Part shown: in pieces, positions 11,708 to 25,791 of the stretch
Layout of the letters: every line of letters starts with the position of its first letter
Position numbering within the stretch: position 1 is the stretch's first letter
Assembly (NCBI GenBank): GCA_948567375.1
Contig: OX419756.1
Coordinates: 57,266,552 to 57,330,551, forward strand
Length of the DNA: 64,000 nt
Direction: 5' to 3'
DNA from: Lunularia cruciata
Lineage: Eukaryota > Streptophyta > Marchantiopsida > Lunulariales > Lunulariaceae
Notes under the pieces: model-generated
The model's database searches: none
What the model saw: the letters and a program-made list of their open reading frames with translations, nothing else
Told to the model about the DNA's origin: nothing
Translations under genes and position numbers: made by a program

Positions 11708-12873
11708 CTGTATCCATGAGCACGAGTTAGCAGGTTAGAGGTGGCAAGTTTAATTCAATAAGCCTGAACATGATGCCAATGGCCGGAAGTACTTTTATCA
11801 CTTCCACACTGCAGACATGAGACCACGACAGGCTAAACAAAGGTTGCTACGGAGCCGGCAAATATTTTTTCGGTTTGATTACTTACGAGACAAGGAAAAA
11901 TGCCACCATTCTGCACGATTTCTTGTAAACACCCTAAGAACCCATTTAGCGATGGTGCTGACACAAATACAATCTACTAGACGGAATATCTCGAGCAGGG
12001 CTGATCATCCCATGACTGACATCCAAGGGATAATCAAGCTGATGGGCAGGTTCGGGCATGGAAACAGAAACAGCGTTACCATTTGTGGAAGGTAAGGATG
12101 GGTCGAAAGAAGGGAGAGACCATGACAAAGACAGGAGGATACAAATTCTTGAAGTCAATCTATTCATTCTTCTAGATAAAAAATTTCCTTGTTCACTAAT
12201 AAATCGACGAAGTAAACTGATAAAAGAGAACGACAGCACTGCGACCATCCGGGTGTGGAGTCTAACTTGGCCAGATTCATCCAGGAGAGTGCCGTGATCA
12301 CACTCTGGTGTGTGCCTGCAAGACGAGCAGTATCGTCTTGTCAGAAAACAGTTTTTATCTCAAAATAGTTATATTGAGAAGCTTAGGAAACATGTCTGGT
12401 GTATGTACTGTTCAAGTCCAGTATGGATCTTCCAATAGTTCTCTCCAACTGTCTCAGCACGGTGCTCCAAAATTTATCGACTTTAGGACTTCATTAAACA
12501 GTCAAAAGGATAGTAAAACTAATAAATTGCATGCTTTACCCCAGCTGTTTAAAGGTAGAGATGACACCACAACTTATCAAATTAAAGGTGAAAACCATCA
12601 TGCACACCCTCAGGAACAGGCACGGTTTGAAGTCTTGTTGTCTGCCTGAAAAAGATGAAAAAGCATCCATAGTCTGACAAAAACTTGGATGTGCTGTGAA
12701 TCATGCTTTTGAAGGCCTCTACAGCTTGTAGCGGAACTGGTGAACCGCTTCACTTCTATGGCCAAAAAAGAAAGTCTTTCAAAAGCATACGTTTTACTTA
12801 CAGTTACAGATCCAAGTACAGTACTCAATAATATTCCCACAATTATGTGGTTCGAGAGTTTCTCCACTGGCTT

Positions 12874-15800
12874 TCAACGTGAGAACTGTGAAACGATCTC
12901 TGAAGTTATGACACATCCGGCCAGGCCAATGATGAAGCCAAGCGCCACACGACCACCTGGAACTAATGGTAGTCTCGAAAGTGGCAAAGACTTCTCCTTG
13001 TATCGTTCAGACCAAGCCATTGCTGCTGGCAAAATACCAAAAAGAACCAGAACTGTATGGATAAACACGGCGATACCAGATTAGGTGAATGGCATCTTTT
13101 GTCTAAGATTGCCTTGGGACTGGAAAGAAATCCCTCTAGTTCCTGAGCCTGGATATATGACCAGATATGAGAGAGGATATACCAATCATTGTAGAACATC
13201 AGGCAAGATCAGTAACAAAATGTACATCATGAAACCATTTGAAAGAAAAAACCTTGAACTTGAGTGAGAAACACTAGAGGAGTAGACACATACCACCATA
13301 TGTCCCGGCGAAGTCCAGAGCCTTGAAGAAGATATCCGGGGATGTTAGGGCCAGTGCAAGTGGGGGGAATACAGTCAATAAGTACGGAAGGGGCTGCCTG
13401 ATTCCTCCAGACGGCAGCTTCAGCACTGAAACCAGAGTAAGGCCACTCATTACCCAAATTCAAAGAGGTAATAGTTATGTAAAACAATTTGACACTATGA
13501 GCGCGATGTTTCTGTAGTTCCAACTTCCGTTGGACTCTAATGCGGCTCACATGCAAATACTGAACGACCGTAGAAGCCAAGTAGCACATTTATGTCTTAA
13601 AGCCAAATTACCAAAGCCCTTACAATACAGGGGCAACAGAATCATCTTTGCCGTCAAATGCACTAGTCTGCAATATGAGATGGAGGCGATAAAGTAAAAT
13701 GTCGACAAGATCGACCGATGAAAATACTTACAGTCCGCCAGGAAGTCCGATAGACCCAGAATAAACCCGATGTAAGAGGTAGCCACGGCAAGAAGTGAAA
13801 AGGTCTCCACGATGGGCTGCAAATGATTAGATTAAACATTAGCACCTCTGCAAGGGATGTTTACACCCTTGACAAATACGGAGCCCGCAAGTTTAGGAAC
13901 CAACAAGTAGAAGCTAACTCTCATTTCGATGGTGGAGCTTGAAGTGAACAAATAATACCGGCCACATTGAAGAGGAAATTAAGAAGTATGGCGGACTTAA
14001 TTCCTGATCTCAAGAGACTTTCTCAACTTACCCCGACAATGCCATTAGATTCCCGTAAACGGGCCAATGGATCGACGATACTTCCAGCCACGTCGAGGGG
14101 GTTACTGACAGAAGGGAGGCTCCCCAAAATCAAGGCATCCCAGACGAGGAACATTACCAATGGAATTGCCGTTCCGAGCACCACGGCAGTCCTGAGCCAT
14201 GAATCAAACTTCAAAGAACCGCAAAAGTCTAAGTCTAATCTCATGTCCTCACATCAAGCTCTGGTCCTCAGCTAGCAGAACTGTTCTGAGACACTGCTTA
14301 CTTCAGATTTACACACGTTCCTGCTCCCTGCCTCGTCGCTGATGAACTGGATGACCCTAGATCACATACCTTATTTTTGGAAGATCCCCTTCCAGATCAG
14401 TGCAGACGACGGGCACCACGTTCTGTGGTAACAGACACAAACTCATTATAATACTCGATGTGGGAAATCTGTCCGCCCACATCTTCAAGAGGTACCGATC
14501 ACTTCAAAGTACACTCTCCTGATATTAAACAGAAACCATCTCTATGAGGTTGCATACAAGATCTTAAATAGACATGCGAAACGGTAATAGAAGATTTCTC
14601 TACGTCTCCAATGGATTGTTACCTGATATACAAAAGAGAGGGCTATAACAGGCACACTGTGCGGTACAGCTGCCAGATTTACTTTTGTCAATGACTCCAG
14701 GTGCAAGTTTCCTCCTGCTACTCCCTGATCAACCGGGAAGTCTTATCAAGATCAGCCTATCTACTTTGAAGTTGGTTAGAACCAATAAAGTGCCCAAATT
14801 CCAGGATATCCTTACGCAAATTGGATGCAACCGTTACAGGTTCTTTCTGTACCCTGATTTATACAGGCGATAAGCACAGCAACGGTAGGTCATACACCAT
14901 CTTGGCTTCTAAAAGTCTTCTTTTGTGAAAACAATTAAGGTCTTGGACACTCAAAACCAAATGGTGGAGGAATGATTTGAGATGTGGAAATCAGAATAAT
15001 TTTGATAGAATCATCATACGAGCCTACGATTCCTAGATACTGACGGGCAGAGTTAGTGCACTACAAGTTTGATCTGATGTCATCATGAGACATGAGTTAC
15101 GGAAGTATAACGAGTATCAGAGACTTCTCTGATAGACTTGATCTTGTTCATTTCGTACAACTTGACTACCGTGCAAGCAATCACCAGTTGCAACTTGTAT
15201 GCAACTTACCACTAGAGCTGCAAAACTGAGTATCACTCCGCCCACCAAGACTCCATTGACAGCTCCGATCACCCGCGGACTACAATAGAATAAACTTGCC
15301 AATTAGAAGCTGGCAGATTTTTTTCTAGGATGGATGTCCGGAGAGACGTAGGGCAGAGTACATCTCCAATTAGGGAACATAGAAATCGCGTTGCTCACCT
15401 ACCAAAGTAGCATAAACTTCCGAAAGCTCCAGAGAATAAAAGCCCACTAAGCCACCTGCCACAGGGTCACGAAACTGTTCAGTCCTATGGCTTCCTAAAG
15501 ATGACTCAATTTTTTGTGAACGCGACGTTGCTCGGCGCATGAAGATTGACACCCTAGAGCTTACAAACAGAACTTCTCTAGTGACACAAACGAAACTAAT
15601 TATCAACCATTACCGGGTATGCAAGCTGGCCTCTGGGATCTACAGGGACTGACGTAAACTTTTGCAAGATGGCTCTCTACAAATAAGATCACAGTTCTTG
15701 ATTTCTTTTAATTATCGAGCTTGCCAAGAGTTGGTCATCTACTGGTCCTTGTGTATGGCTTAAAGAGCCTTTAATATGATTAATGTTGACAAGTGGTCAA

Positions 15801-18258
15801 GGAGATATGCAACATTGTGCTCAAAGGGAGTCTATCGATAACCTAAAACATGAAAGACACAATGCAAAGGATTCTCGAAGCCAGGGAATGTACGAACATA
15901 AAGGTCATCAAAAGAGATTGCGGGGGGTAAATGGGCACTCACATGGGAGAACCAGTCGCATTGGTGATGATTTCGGATGAGCGGGCGACATAGGCGACCA
16001 AAAGTGCATAGTGAATGAACAGATACGTTCCACTATTGCCAACACATCCCAACATGCGAATCACACAGCCACAGACATGCCGTCATCACAAATATGACCG
16101 TGTCTAAGGTAGATAAATTTCAAGTTGTTTCTAAGCAACGGAAGATCCTTGGACCCGTCAGTCGGCTGTGTTCTCAGATATGGCCTGCCAGTGTGCTATA
16201 AATACAGATAAAAATTATGCGAAACCTTTGCTTCAGTGGTTCGACGTGGTAAGGAGCATACCTTACCAGGCTACTCTGATTCCAGGAGGACCGAGAGTGC
16301 GCCCAGCCATTGACACCTGATTTACCAAAATAAAGACAAAACAACCAACTAAATTTCAATCACACGAACTTTTGGGCATTTGCTTTGAGATCCACCAACC
16401 ACAAATCTGGGAGAAATATTACAGAGGAATGGAACTATAACTCCTAGCCAAAGGAAAGGATAGTTGAGAAATTTTTCCAACAGTTTGCATTCCCGCCCCA
16501 TGGTACTGACGTAAATGTACACGTAGGAACATTGCACGAATCCTGCTAATTTCTCATTTTGTATTTCGTCAATTTTAGTCATATGACGAATGAGCACAGT
16601 TTAATATTGATTGATGAATGGATGTGATGAAATCGGATAAATTTCATGTTGAGTGCCTGGTTCTTACGATTGATACGCCTCCACTTCCAAGCTCACACAT
16701 GGTGTTGACATTTACTTCTGCCACTAGGAGGCCTGTCCCTACCTGCGCCAAATTAGATCCCGCATTCTTTAGTTTATCTTACAAACAAACATTCGTCCAC
16801 CTAAAGTCCAGTATAGATACTTCAGGACAGTTTGGTATCCTATGCAGTTAATAATTGATGGATTCGTGAAGTGCACAGTCATAAACTTGTCTATTCGTCT
16901 ATCTCCACGTCATGAATTGGAAAGGCATACAACTGAAATCAGTGCCACAGACTTTACCATGTATACCCAACACACCACAACTGTGGCAGAAGACGCCAAG
17001 AATCCAGCATCTTGAGTTACGGCTGGGATGGCAAGTATACCTGCTCCAATCTTCAGTGAAATAACCAGCGTGAGACGGTAGAAGCGTCAGTCAGTGATGA
17101 AAATTAGAGGAACACGAGGCAAAAGGTTCACTGAAGTTAAAGAGTTTAAGGAAGTGGGTTGAGCGTGGTACCGTGGTGCCAGCGACAAGAAGAACGGCGC
17201 TAAGGATGTCTCCTGCTCAATCCGGAAACATCGACTTAATGTTAGCTTCAGTGACACAAGGACAGATCATCATCTCTTTGAGAGCATCACAAATAGTGGA
17301 GGAAGTGGGAATAGAGACTCAGATAGGACTCGCATTCTACAGAAAGCAGAGACTCTTAGAGCAGTTCTTCTCCGGCGGAATTCAGTTGAATCTTAAACGT
17401 CTAGAGAGATCGTCGAAAGATGAGTTGAAGCTTTATGTTCATTTCTCGGCTGGCCACTACGATCCATTATGAACACAATCTACCGATGTTCTGAATACTT
17501 TGTCTATGTGCAGAGTAGAGTCGACATCGTGCTAATTGAGGCGTGCTTCGGCCTATTTCGAACCAGCTTCCATATTTATAATGTTATGAACACGAATTTC
17601 ATTCTCAGAATTCAAATAATTACAAAAACGTGCACGAACTTGGACAGCCCCTTAACTTATATCATACTAAATTCACGTAAGAGACTCATATCGCAAAGAC
17701 ATAGCGTGTGCAGAATTTCTTAAAGTCATAACTCGAGAGTGTAACTCTGGATGTAAGCAAGAGGAGACACAAAACAGTTACGACGACGACCTACATCGCC
17801 AGAAAACGATGATTCAGAGTAGATTCTCCACGATATTAGAAAGCAGATTAGATATTTCCCACTGAATAATAATTGTGTTTAAGAGGCATAATACCTGGCT
17901 CATGTTTCAAGTTAGCCTGGTTAACGTTTGAGAAAAGCCTCAGCTGCTCCGGTTGAGATTGAGCGAGAAGATTCACATTAAAGTCCCCGGAAACAATTTC
18001 CTCCAGCTCCGAACTGCCTCCCGCATCCGTGGAATTCGAGGACTCAGAATTGGGCTTGAAGCTGTTGCTGATAGCAGACGTAAATCGTGTTCTTCTATCA
18101 GCATCGAACTTTAAAATTCCCTGTGTTATTTCTCTTCTTCTGCTTCTACCAAGATGATAATCGGCCAAATTCAACAGTGTCCCGCGTGTTCTCGTATATG
18201 TCACAAGGTCACGAGCGGGAGGCGCTGAGAACGACACAGCTCTACAGACTCTTGTCAT
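12874..18258 (-). CDS. Plastid-type tyrosine-specific transport protein (Trp_Tyr_perm family)
   Basis: Thirteen exons on the minus strand: 18258-17895, 17212-17172, 17050-16958, 16742-16668, 16316-16267, 16032-15943, 15279-15210, 14724-14623, 14422-14370, 14191-14032, 13816-13732, 13425-13294, 13052-12874; 497 residues, every junction in phase. It belongs to the aromatic amino-acid permease family of bacterial TyrP and Mtr, kept in plants as 'tyrosine-specific transport protein'. Diagnostic segments are GTTIGAGILAIPAVT, LLVAEVNVNTMCELGSGG, FIHYALLVAYVARSSEI, ALSFVYQNVVPVVCTDLEGD, SYIGFILGLSDF and FGILPAAMAWSERY. About eleven hydrophobic helices are expected. The first roughly 120 residues are rich in Ser, Arg and Thr and acid-poor at the start, like a chloroplast transit peptide; an inner-envelope location is an inference. 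ATG 18258 is the first in the frame. A second copy of the last exon lies downstream at 11529-11707. Confidence 0.93.
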
Positions 18259-20064
18259 CGTCCCCTCCACTCTACTGTCTTCCCGAACTCCTCTTTCTTC
18301 TCATAATCAAATTCTGTCAACAAGCCATAACCGCTGTTTCCTCCATACTGTTTCACGGTGCTCCACAAATCGCCACGTTGCACTTCTCATGCCTCTCGTC
18401 CGCCATCGTAGCAGACTACTACAGTACTCTACGCAGTCTATCACACGTAAGTTTCGATGTTTCAGTTGTTTTCTTCTGGGCAAGTACGTATTTGCAGTTT
18501 ACTTTTCCTATTAGGTGTAGGAGGTAGTCGAAGTCGAAGTACTGTTCTATAATGCCGAGCTAGCTTTGGATCTACCAGAGGCCGAGGCAGAACTCGTAAC
18601 GGGCTACAATGTAGAATATTCGTCCACGGGCTGTCGCTTTATCCTTTGTTTCCGCTTCCGTTTTGTTTGTCTACTAACACCGTATTAGAATTTTCAACCT
18701 TTGAAATTGTTCATCTCCATCACTCGGACTTCCTTATAGTTGCGAGATTAGTTACTGGCAATGCAAATCCACTATGCAAACAGATGACGGGTGCAAGGGT
18801 TGACTAATTAAAATGTGACTGATAGATCATCTCATTCACAAACCGACTCGCGTCCTGGTTCCTCGTGTTCGATTGCTTAGATGGATAACTACGTGTCTTC
18901 TTCCAAGTACTCTTGTACCGAATGATTCACTTTGTTACCCAGGCAATATTTGTAGGGTCTGGAGAAGATCAAGAACTGACCTTCAGACAGACAACCATAG
19001 AATTCTTTACAGAAAAACAAAATGTTGGAAGTGTAAAGCCTGTCATTGGCTGCGGCCTAGACGACCATGGGGAACAAATCCCAAAGAATCTCGTGAAGCT
19101 TCTGCTGTATCATAGTTCCCCTTGTGTCATTAGTATTCACACTCGATACCGGCTCAAGGTGATTGGGGAACGAGTGAAGAAGGGGCCTTCATTCATTCAC
19201 TCGTTAACAACCTTGCTGCTGTTGAGGCCTTCAATGCTGCACATTTCCATCTAGATAGTCCTCCTGGTCGCCTCCAGAGATGTGTAAACGCCAATACGTC
19301 AAGGTCACCATTTTTAATGTGCTGTCAACCTGACCTTAAATCTGATCAACTGGATGCGTGCAGGAGAGCAACCTAGTGAAAAGATTTCACTGAAACTTCC
19401 TTTAATAATCATTCGCTACTCTTAACCTACCCAAACTCTCTTTGGGTAAACGATTGAAAATTTGCCTGCTGCTGGACCCAGCTTAGCTGGCAAAGCTGTC
19501 AGTGCTGCAGGGACAAGAACAGTCGAAAACAATAATTCAGGGAGGTCCCAACTAGACATTAAATGGCAACCAACAATGTCGTCACAATTAATCTCTAGAC
19601 TCCAAGCCGACCAAACTCGAACTGAAGCACCTAGACAAAATCAGAACACGTTCCGTGGAACCTGAAAAATGCATGAAAGCTGAAACTGTAGAAACGGACA
19701 TTCTTCTGTTGGCACAGTCTCCAATGCCGTGGTGGTCTATACCAGATCTCAGAAATTACACGCAGTGATTACCTGTCTCGACCCACGACACTTGAACCCG
19801 TCATTCTCTGTAGCAATCGACACTAGGCATAGTAACAGCACGTCTCGCTCTCCCATGTAGAAACGTAAGTTTGAGACTGTCCGAATGTTTCTCTTCAGTT
19901 CTTGCTCTGGACTCGCTGTACCAAATTGGCCATTCTAAGACCTGATCACTGTGAGGTACTAGGATGCGAGTCACTCGGCATGGAACTTCTGAACAGCCAT
20001 GTGGGTTTGACAAGATTGCGAGGGGTAGATTGATATGGCTTTAGTGACTATAAAGAAGCGCATT
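18259..20064. other. Intergenic region between transporter and poly(A) polymerase genes
   Basis: It contains the promoter and leader of the transporter and the 3' side of the TRF4-like gene. An ATG-initiated plus-strand frame at 18922-19254 (starting MIHFVTQAIFVGSGEDQ) and another open frame near 19462-19665 are the longest. Neither shows a domain or a credible splice partner, so they are noted but not called as genes. Confidence 0.5.
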
Positions 20065-23000
20065 TTACAAATACGTTATCTTCTTGTGAGCATTGGTCAC
20101 TACCACTTTCCTATGCCCTCTGCCACTTTCGTTAGGTGTAACCTGAATACCCTGCTGTTCTTTATCAAATGACTTTTGTTCTCTTTTCAGCCGGTTTGTT
20201 CTGGATTTTGCTTCATTGAACCACCGTTTATGTTTATTTTGCCCATTACCCGCACCAAGAGTTACCTCATCTCCATGCTCTTGCTCACGACCATTCCCTA
20301 CGGCAAAGATCGCATCATCATCCAGAGTTATTTCACCTTCCTCATGAGATTCTTCTCTTCGATGGCGCCTAGAACGTCTACTACTTCTCTTGTCATGCGG
20401 GGATTGCTCCTCCACATCATCCACCAAATCCACATAGTCTTGTTTGGGCCCCTTGGGCTGTTTGGAACCCCTTCCATTTCCTTTTGGTCTGTCAACAGGA
20501 GAGACGATGGGCCCAAGCCTCTCTCTCACGGGTTTTCTCGATTCACGGATGTTGGAAGCTGGTTCAACCATTTCCAAATCCTTCCTGTGCTTAGACTTTC
20601 TACCATTGACAATTGGCGACACTCCAGCTTCATCAACCATTGACAAATCACTCCTCTTGCGCTTTTGGTTCCGTGTAATACTAGGGGAACCTAAAGGATC
20701 TTCTTGCAAGCCAAATCTTTCTGCCCTGTCTTTTGCACGCTTCCTTTTGCGCGACAAATTCTCATCCACCTCACCCCCCCTTGGGAAATCTTCGTCTTCC
20801 TGCCACCTACTTCGCCCACTTACTCCTGACGTGAATGGTTCTTGCTCTTTGAAATGGCCAGAAGAAGTTGCGTTCGCGACCGACTTTTTGGCAGAGTGCA
20901 CCCTCTGTGGCAACTCAGGAAGCACCACTTCTCGTCCAGTCAATTCAGTATCCATGCGTACAATACGACCCAGCAACCCCACATGTTGTGGCACATCCTC
21001 AACTTCCAACTTTGTCAACAGACGGTGAGCAAGTACAAAAGCAGAGCGGACCTGGTTGGCAGCAGTGCAGACGTTCAAAATTTGTAGCCTTCCAGTTGGT
21101 TGCTCAAAAGAAAACAATAAACTAACAAGTATAAATTCCCAAGCGACCGTGCTTTCCGTAAGGCAAAGTACACATGAGTTTAGGGTATCGGCAGAAAAAG
21201 CATGACCAACATATGTGGCCAAGAAAAAGTTTGGCTGAGGTCTCGAGGCAAAATCACCTTTGTAACATTGTAGGAGTTCTTGCCAATGTCATTGTCTGGT
21301 TTCTGTTAAGAAGCGTGCAAGTAGTGACCTTGGCTTTAGACCTCACACCCGCGATAGAAACATCTAATGTCTCATTATTCAGTACAAGCAAGCTTGCAAG
21401 AAGAAAGGCAGGCAGACGAACGAAAATACACATGCTCAGCGTCAGCCAAACTTGCGCCATGATCCCACTTGCACAACACCCAGGAACAACAAATTACCTG
21501 CGGATCTTCCACTGAAAGGAGATAGGGTCTGCCATTATCAGCAAACCTGAATAGACAAACAAACACCTCAAAGTTAACAAGGCATTTACTCCTTAGCACA
21601 AAGCTTCAGACTGCTATCCTACATATTTAGGCGTCTTCTTAGTCAAACAGCCTGCAAAAGATCCGATCTTAACTTATAACGTGACAGAAAGGACGTCTTC
21701 AGTTTTGGGACTTTGAATAACATCTGGTTCCAGTAACCTGTGTTCCCAAGCCTTGTTGATCAAAATCTGCATCTCCATGTAAGCAAAAGTGCTTCCTGGG
21801 TGATGAGCAGGCGTTGAGGATAGCTACACAGTCTCCACAGCCACCTTGTACAAGGGAGCCTATACTTACACATCAAACCGGGGCTAACACGCAATATACT
21901 AGTCTGAAAGAGCTGCGAGCAAGTTTCATCAGTCTTCCTAGCAAAGCAAATTTACCTCACCACTTGAGACCTAATAGTAACAGCATGTTCTTTCGCAGAC
22001 ACAAACACTTCATGACATCCTCACACCAACGACTTACCCACGAGATCTTTTACAGAAAAATCTTCCCCCACTGCGGCAGGATATTCCAACATCTCTCACA
22101 TTCAGAGCACGTCCGTAGAAATCAAAAAAGTCCACCTGCACACCAACATACACGCACCAACAAGCAAGTGAACTGTGTGTACACCTTAGCAAGACATTTC
22201 ATCCATTTTATAGCCAGGCCCTTCACATGCTACCACTTCTTTCACGCACACAGGACATAAATGCTTGCAAAGCACCTCAAAGTATTTATGAGGAAAAGGA
22301 TCTGTTCGGTCAAGTATCTTATTCAGAAAACACGACAGACGATCCAATGCAATCACTAATACCCTTGAACGCTGCTCTCGAGATATACATCCTTGTGCAT
22401 GATCATAGCGGAACGTACCAACAGAACTCCTAGGTTGCTTTCAAGAGGACAAGGTTCGCCCCTGTTGTTAACGTTCTTTCGGCTTGGATGCATCTACACA
22501 CATGTCAAAGGTCTGAGCTCAGTTCTCAAGCCTTCGGTTATGAGATAACACCTTCCGTGCGCCCGATGACAAACAAATCATCAGGAACACACGAGTCTCA
22601 TTGACTCTGTTCTTTATGCATCAACTACGGTCGAAGAAATCCAATGTCTCTCACAGACAGGACAGCGAAATTGGCAAACCTGAAGATGTGTGAGAAGCAT
22701 GACAAGTAGAGCATACGATCCAATTCCACCGGTATAAACCTGATATGGAAAGAGCCAACTTCTTAAGAACAGTGGTTCACATTCTCGACCTCCACTCTCT
22801 TTACTCAAAACAACATAAGGAGACCCGAGCTAGGGGGTGTAATTTCACCAAAAATCTCTTACAAAATTCATTTGAATTCTACTCTCATCTCTTCCTTATC
22901 CTTCCTCTTCGTCTGACCTCGTTTAATTCCCGCTGTTGTAGAAAAATCTTCAGTACCATGCACAAAGGCTTCAGAGGCGGGAGATTTGTCATAGCGTCCT

Positions 23001-25791
23001 ACAGCACAAAGTCAGGAAACCAAAAGTTTAGGGGGTAAATGTTGTAAGGGCACCATTTTAGAACAACTAATGAAGTTACTCAAGATTTCAAAGTCTAGTC
23101 CCGGCGTCCATTAGTTCCCAGTACTCACTAGACCTAGTGAGTAAGTTGCCTAACTAACTGAGAACCAAGGCAAAAATATGTCGCAAGAGCTTAGTCTGAG
23201 AAGAAGTTCTTCTTTTCCTTATCTAATACTGATATTACTCCTGACAACTTGTAGAGCGCATCTAAATGTGGCTACCTTATCTAAAAGTGATATTACTCCT
23301 GACAACTTGTAAAGCGCATCTATATCTGGCTACACCGACAAGCCCACATGACACTTCTTCAAAGCTGTCATGTAGAAAATAGAGAAACACAAATAACACA
23401 AGCTAACTGGCGTCGGCACATAGCTTCCGATGTTGCAAGGACAAGAAGAGAGCTGTTGGTACAATGACGTTGGACATACCTTGATAAAATCGGCCGCTTC
23501 AGGTCCATTTGCTACGTCAAAGCTTCAACAGAGTACCAATTGATGCAGAAAGAGTTCATGCAGCAAGTTTAGTCCAAAGTACAGACAAACTGGTTGTAAA
23601 GAAAGGCTCCATCCAGAAAAGAAACGAAAAACGGCCTTAATGTAATTCAAGACCTAGAATCAAGACATGACAAAAAATTTGGGTGTTTAGACAGGAAGTG
23701 CCAAAATTATACCTGATGTCAAACGGAATGTTACTATGTGCCTCTACAAATTTAACAATCGGAACCCGGGCTTTTCCAATAACCTGTGATGCGAATCAAC
23801 ACAAGAGGTTGTCAACCTATATACACGAGGTTAAACTGACTGAAACTTCCACTCGTAACTCCAACACTTGGGACATCGGAGCAATCTAAATTACGGATTA
23901 AAAACGGATTAAAGACGGCAATCGTTAGATGCGTTCGATACATTAATCAAGATGCTCTTCTGAAAGTATCAAATAAGAATATGTTATCATATCAAACCTG
24001 GAGATTCTTCACAAGATTTCTTCGATTCAAGGCTTTGGCTAGGGCTTTCAGACCGTCTTGAGGTACTTGACACCCGGATTCCAAAATGACAACCTGAAAG
24101 TGGACATACCATCTGTGATACCAAGACAGAAACAGAACATTGACCACTTGACCATCATACTAAACGACTAAATCCGAGGAAAGACGAGAACAGTTCATGA
24201 GTGTAACAAGTGGGAGAACGTTGCATACTAGTGGTGCGTGGGTAGAAAATTCAAAACTTACGTCAACATCACTGGTGGGCAAGTAGAGCCCCGTAGCAAA
24301 GGAACCAAAAACTTTGACCTGGCACAAGCAGACGGACATGTCAAATCATTGAGGCAATACTTCCAAGATGGACGGGGGTGACTAGATTGACAAAACTATC
24401 AGGAAGAAAAGCCCTAACGTGCAACGGCTACCTAGGCAGACTTTGCTCTCGTAAGCTTCAAAACCCCGGAAGACGCGGCACGTGGGATTGCTTCAGAGCT
24501 AAAGTTCATCATGACTCAGCTGCGGATGCTCCTATTATTTACCAGAAGTAGAGCAATCAGTATACCTGACAAGAAGGCCAAATTGACAAAACGACTTCTC
24601 TTACGCGTTGCACAGCGTCATCCCGTAACTTCTGCTCCTTCTCCGTTGGAGTAACAAAGTTGCAAAAGTCAACAATCTCTGATAATTGGAGCCAAATCCA
24701 ACTGATTAGAACTAATAACCTGTGCAAAGGGATGATGTTATGTAAACCTCCCACTAGAAGCAAAATTAAAGTTCATATAAGTGGCACAAATCACACCTCG
24801 TTGCGATGCTTGAACCAATTGCAAAAAGGGAGACATTAAAGAACAATCTTGAAACTTAATTTGTCTCTCTTGGCAGCCACCTCACTCTCAACAGGTAGCT
24901 CAGACATACGGTGAACAATTTTCCATGACATATTGGAGAACATAATATTTGTTTCTGCAGAAAGTGGTCGATCTCGGCCTGCCTGGGCAACAGATGACAA
25001 AAACTTAACATGAACCTTAGTTGAAAGATTTGCGCATTTTGCTTTGCGCATACGCAACAGATGTCCAAAGCAAGATGCGCCAATCGTCCCTTGGAGCTAT
25101 ATAATCTGGGCTCCAGACTTACGAAGAGAACTGACATCGCTCGTGCCATAGACAGGATGAGATAAGAGAGAGGCAAACCTTGATGGAGTTGCAAAAAAGG
25201 ACTTCTGAACCAGGTTCCATGTGTCACTCCTGTACGGGCCCAAGGAGGTGCTTCTTTGGGTGCCCATTGTGAACTGTCCAAGAGGGTCAACTTTTGCTCT
25301 TCTGTTAACAAAACCTTCTCTTGTAGACTAGCATCAGCAGAGTCTTCAGGTTCAAACGAGAGAAAGCCAATCTCCTCATCATCGTCTCTTCGGGGCAAGA
25401 GATCTAAAAAATTCTCATTTTCCACAACTTCAAGTATCTGCGTATATTTCTTTGAAGTAGTTGTTACTTGCTCCTGATCGTGAACAGCATCTGTTTCTGG
25501 CCGATCTTGACTTAGGAAAGCAGACGATGCTGTGGCTCCGTCTTCGACTCTGCCGATAACTTTTTCATCCACACTGAGCGATACAAAGGAGGTGCTAGTT
25601 GATACGACTTCTGCGGAAATCAGGGCCGAGTTGGCCACAATCGCAACCCGGTCGTCCACTGTCTCCGTTGTCGAGTCCTCTAAAGGAAGACAGTACGAAG
25701 GTGGCCCCAAAGTTTGATCATCATACCCCTCTCCAAGAGGAGCTAAAGTTTCATACAGTATCACAGGCGCCTCCGTCGCCTCGGTTTCCAT
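20065..25791 (-). CDS. Non-canonical poly(A) RNA polymerase, TRF4/PAPD5 type
   Basis: Thirteen exons on the minus strand: 25791-25179, 24678-24566, 24318-24262, 24093-23998, 23783-23713, 23522-23480, 22998-22918, 22739-22680, 22493-22419, 22135-22038, 21546-21498, 21302-21258, 21051-20065; 795 residues, all in phase. The enzyme adds short A tails to aberrant or precursor nuclear RNAs, marking them for the exosome (TRAMP-type role, known from Trf4/5 and plant TRL). An acidic N-terminal region of about 200 residues precedes EIVDFCNFVTPT. The nucleotidyltransferase core has the GS motif (247-248), catalytic Asp pair in TSDVDV (259 and 261) and third Asp in PFDISFDV (315). The PAP-associated domain follows: GGIGSYALLVMLLTHLQ, NLGVLLVDFFDFYG, RPYLLSVEDPQ, NDIGKNSYNVTKVRSAF. 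The last 300 or so residues are low-complexity, Lys/Arg/Ser-rich with an RSSRRSRRHRREE patch, suggesting nuclear targeting and RNA contact. The acceptor-like TGTGCAG just before the ATG suggests a 5' UTR intron. Confidence 0.95.
23217..23332. repeat. 58-bp tandem duplication in an intron of the TRF4-like gene
   Basis: Two adjacent 58-base units (23217-23274 and 23275-23332) share most positions, including the exact core TGATATTACTCCTGACAACT. They lie in the intron between exons 6 and 7 and do not touch splice sites. It is a recent local duplication. Confidence 0.9.

Noticed and set aside
20444-21028. 194-codon plus-strand ORF
   Set aside because: It is antisense to the last exon of the TRF4-like gene and has no family resemblance; a shadow frame.
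21660-21780. Minus-strand frame with QILINKAWEHRLLEPDV as an extra TRF4-like exon
   Set aside because: It lies in the intron between exons 10 and 11, whose joining already gives an uninterrupted family match; adding it would insert unaligned sequence.
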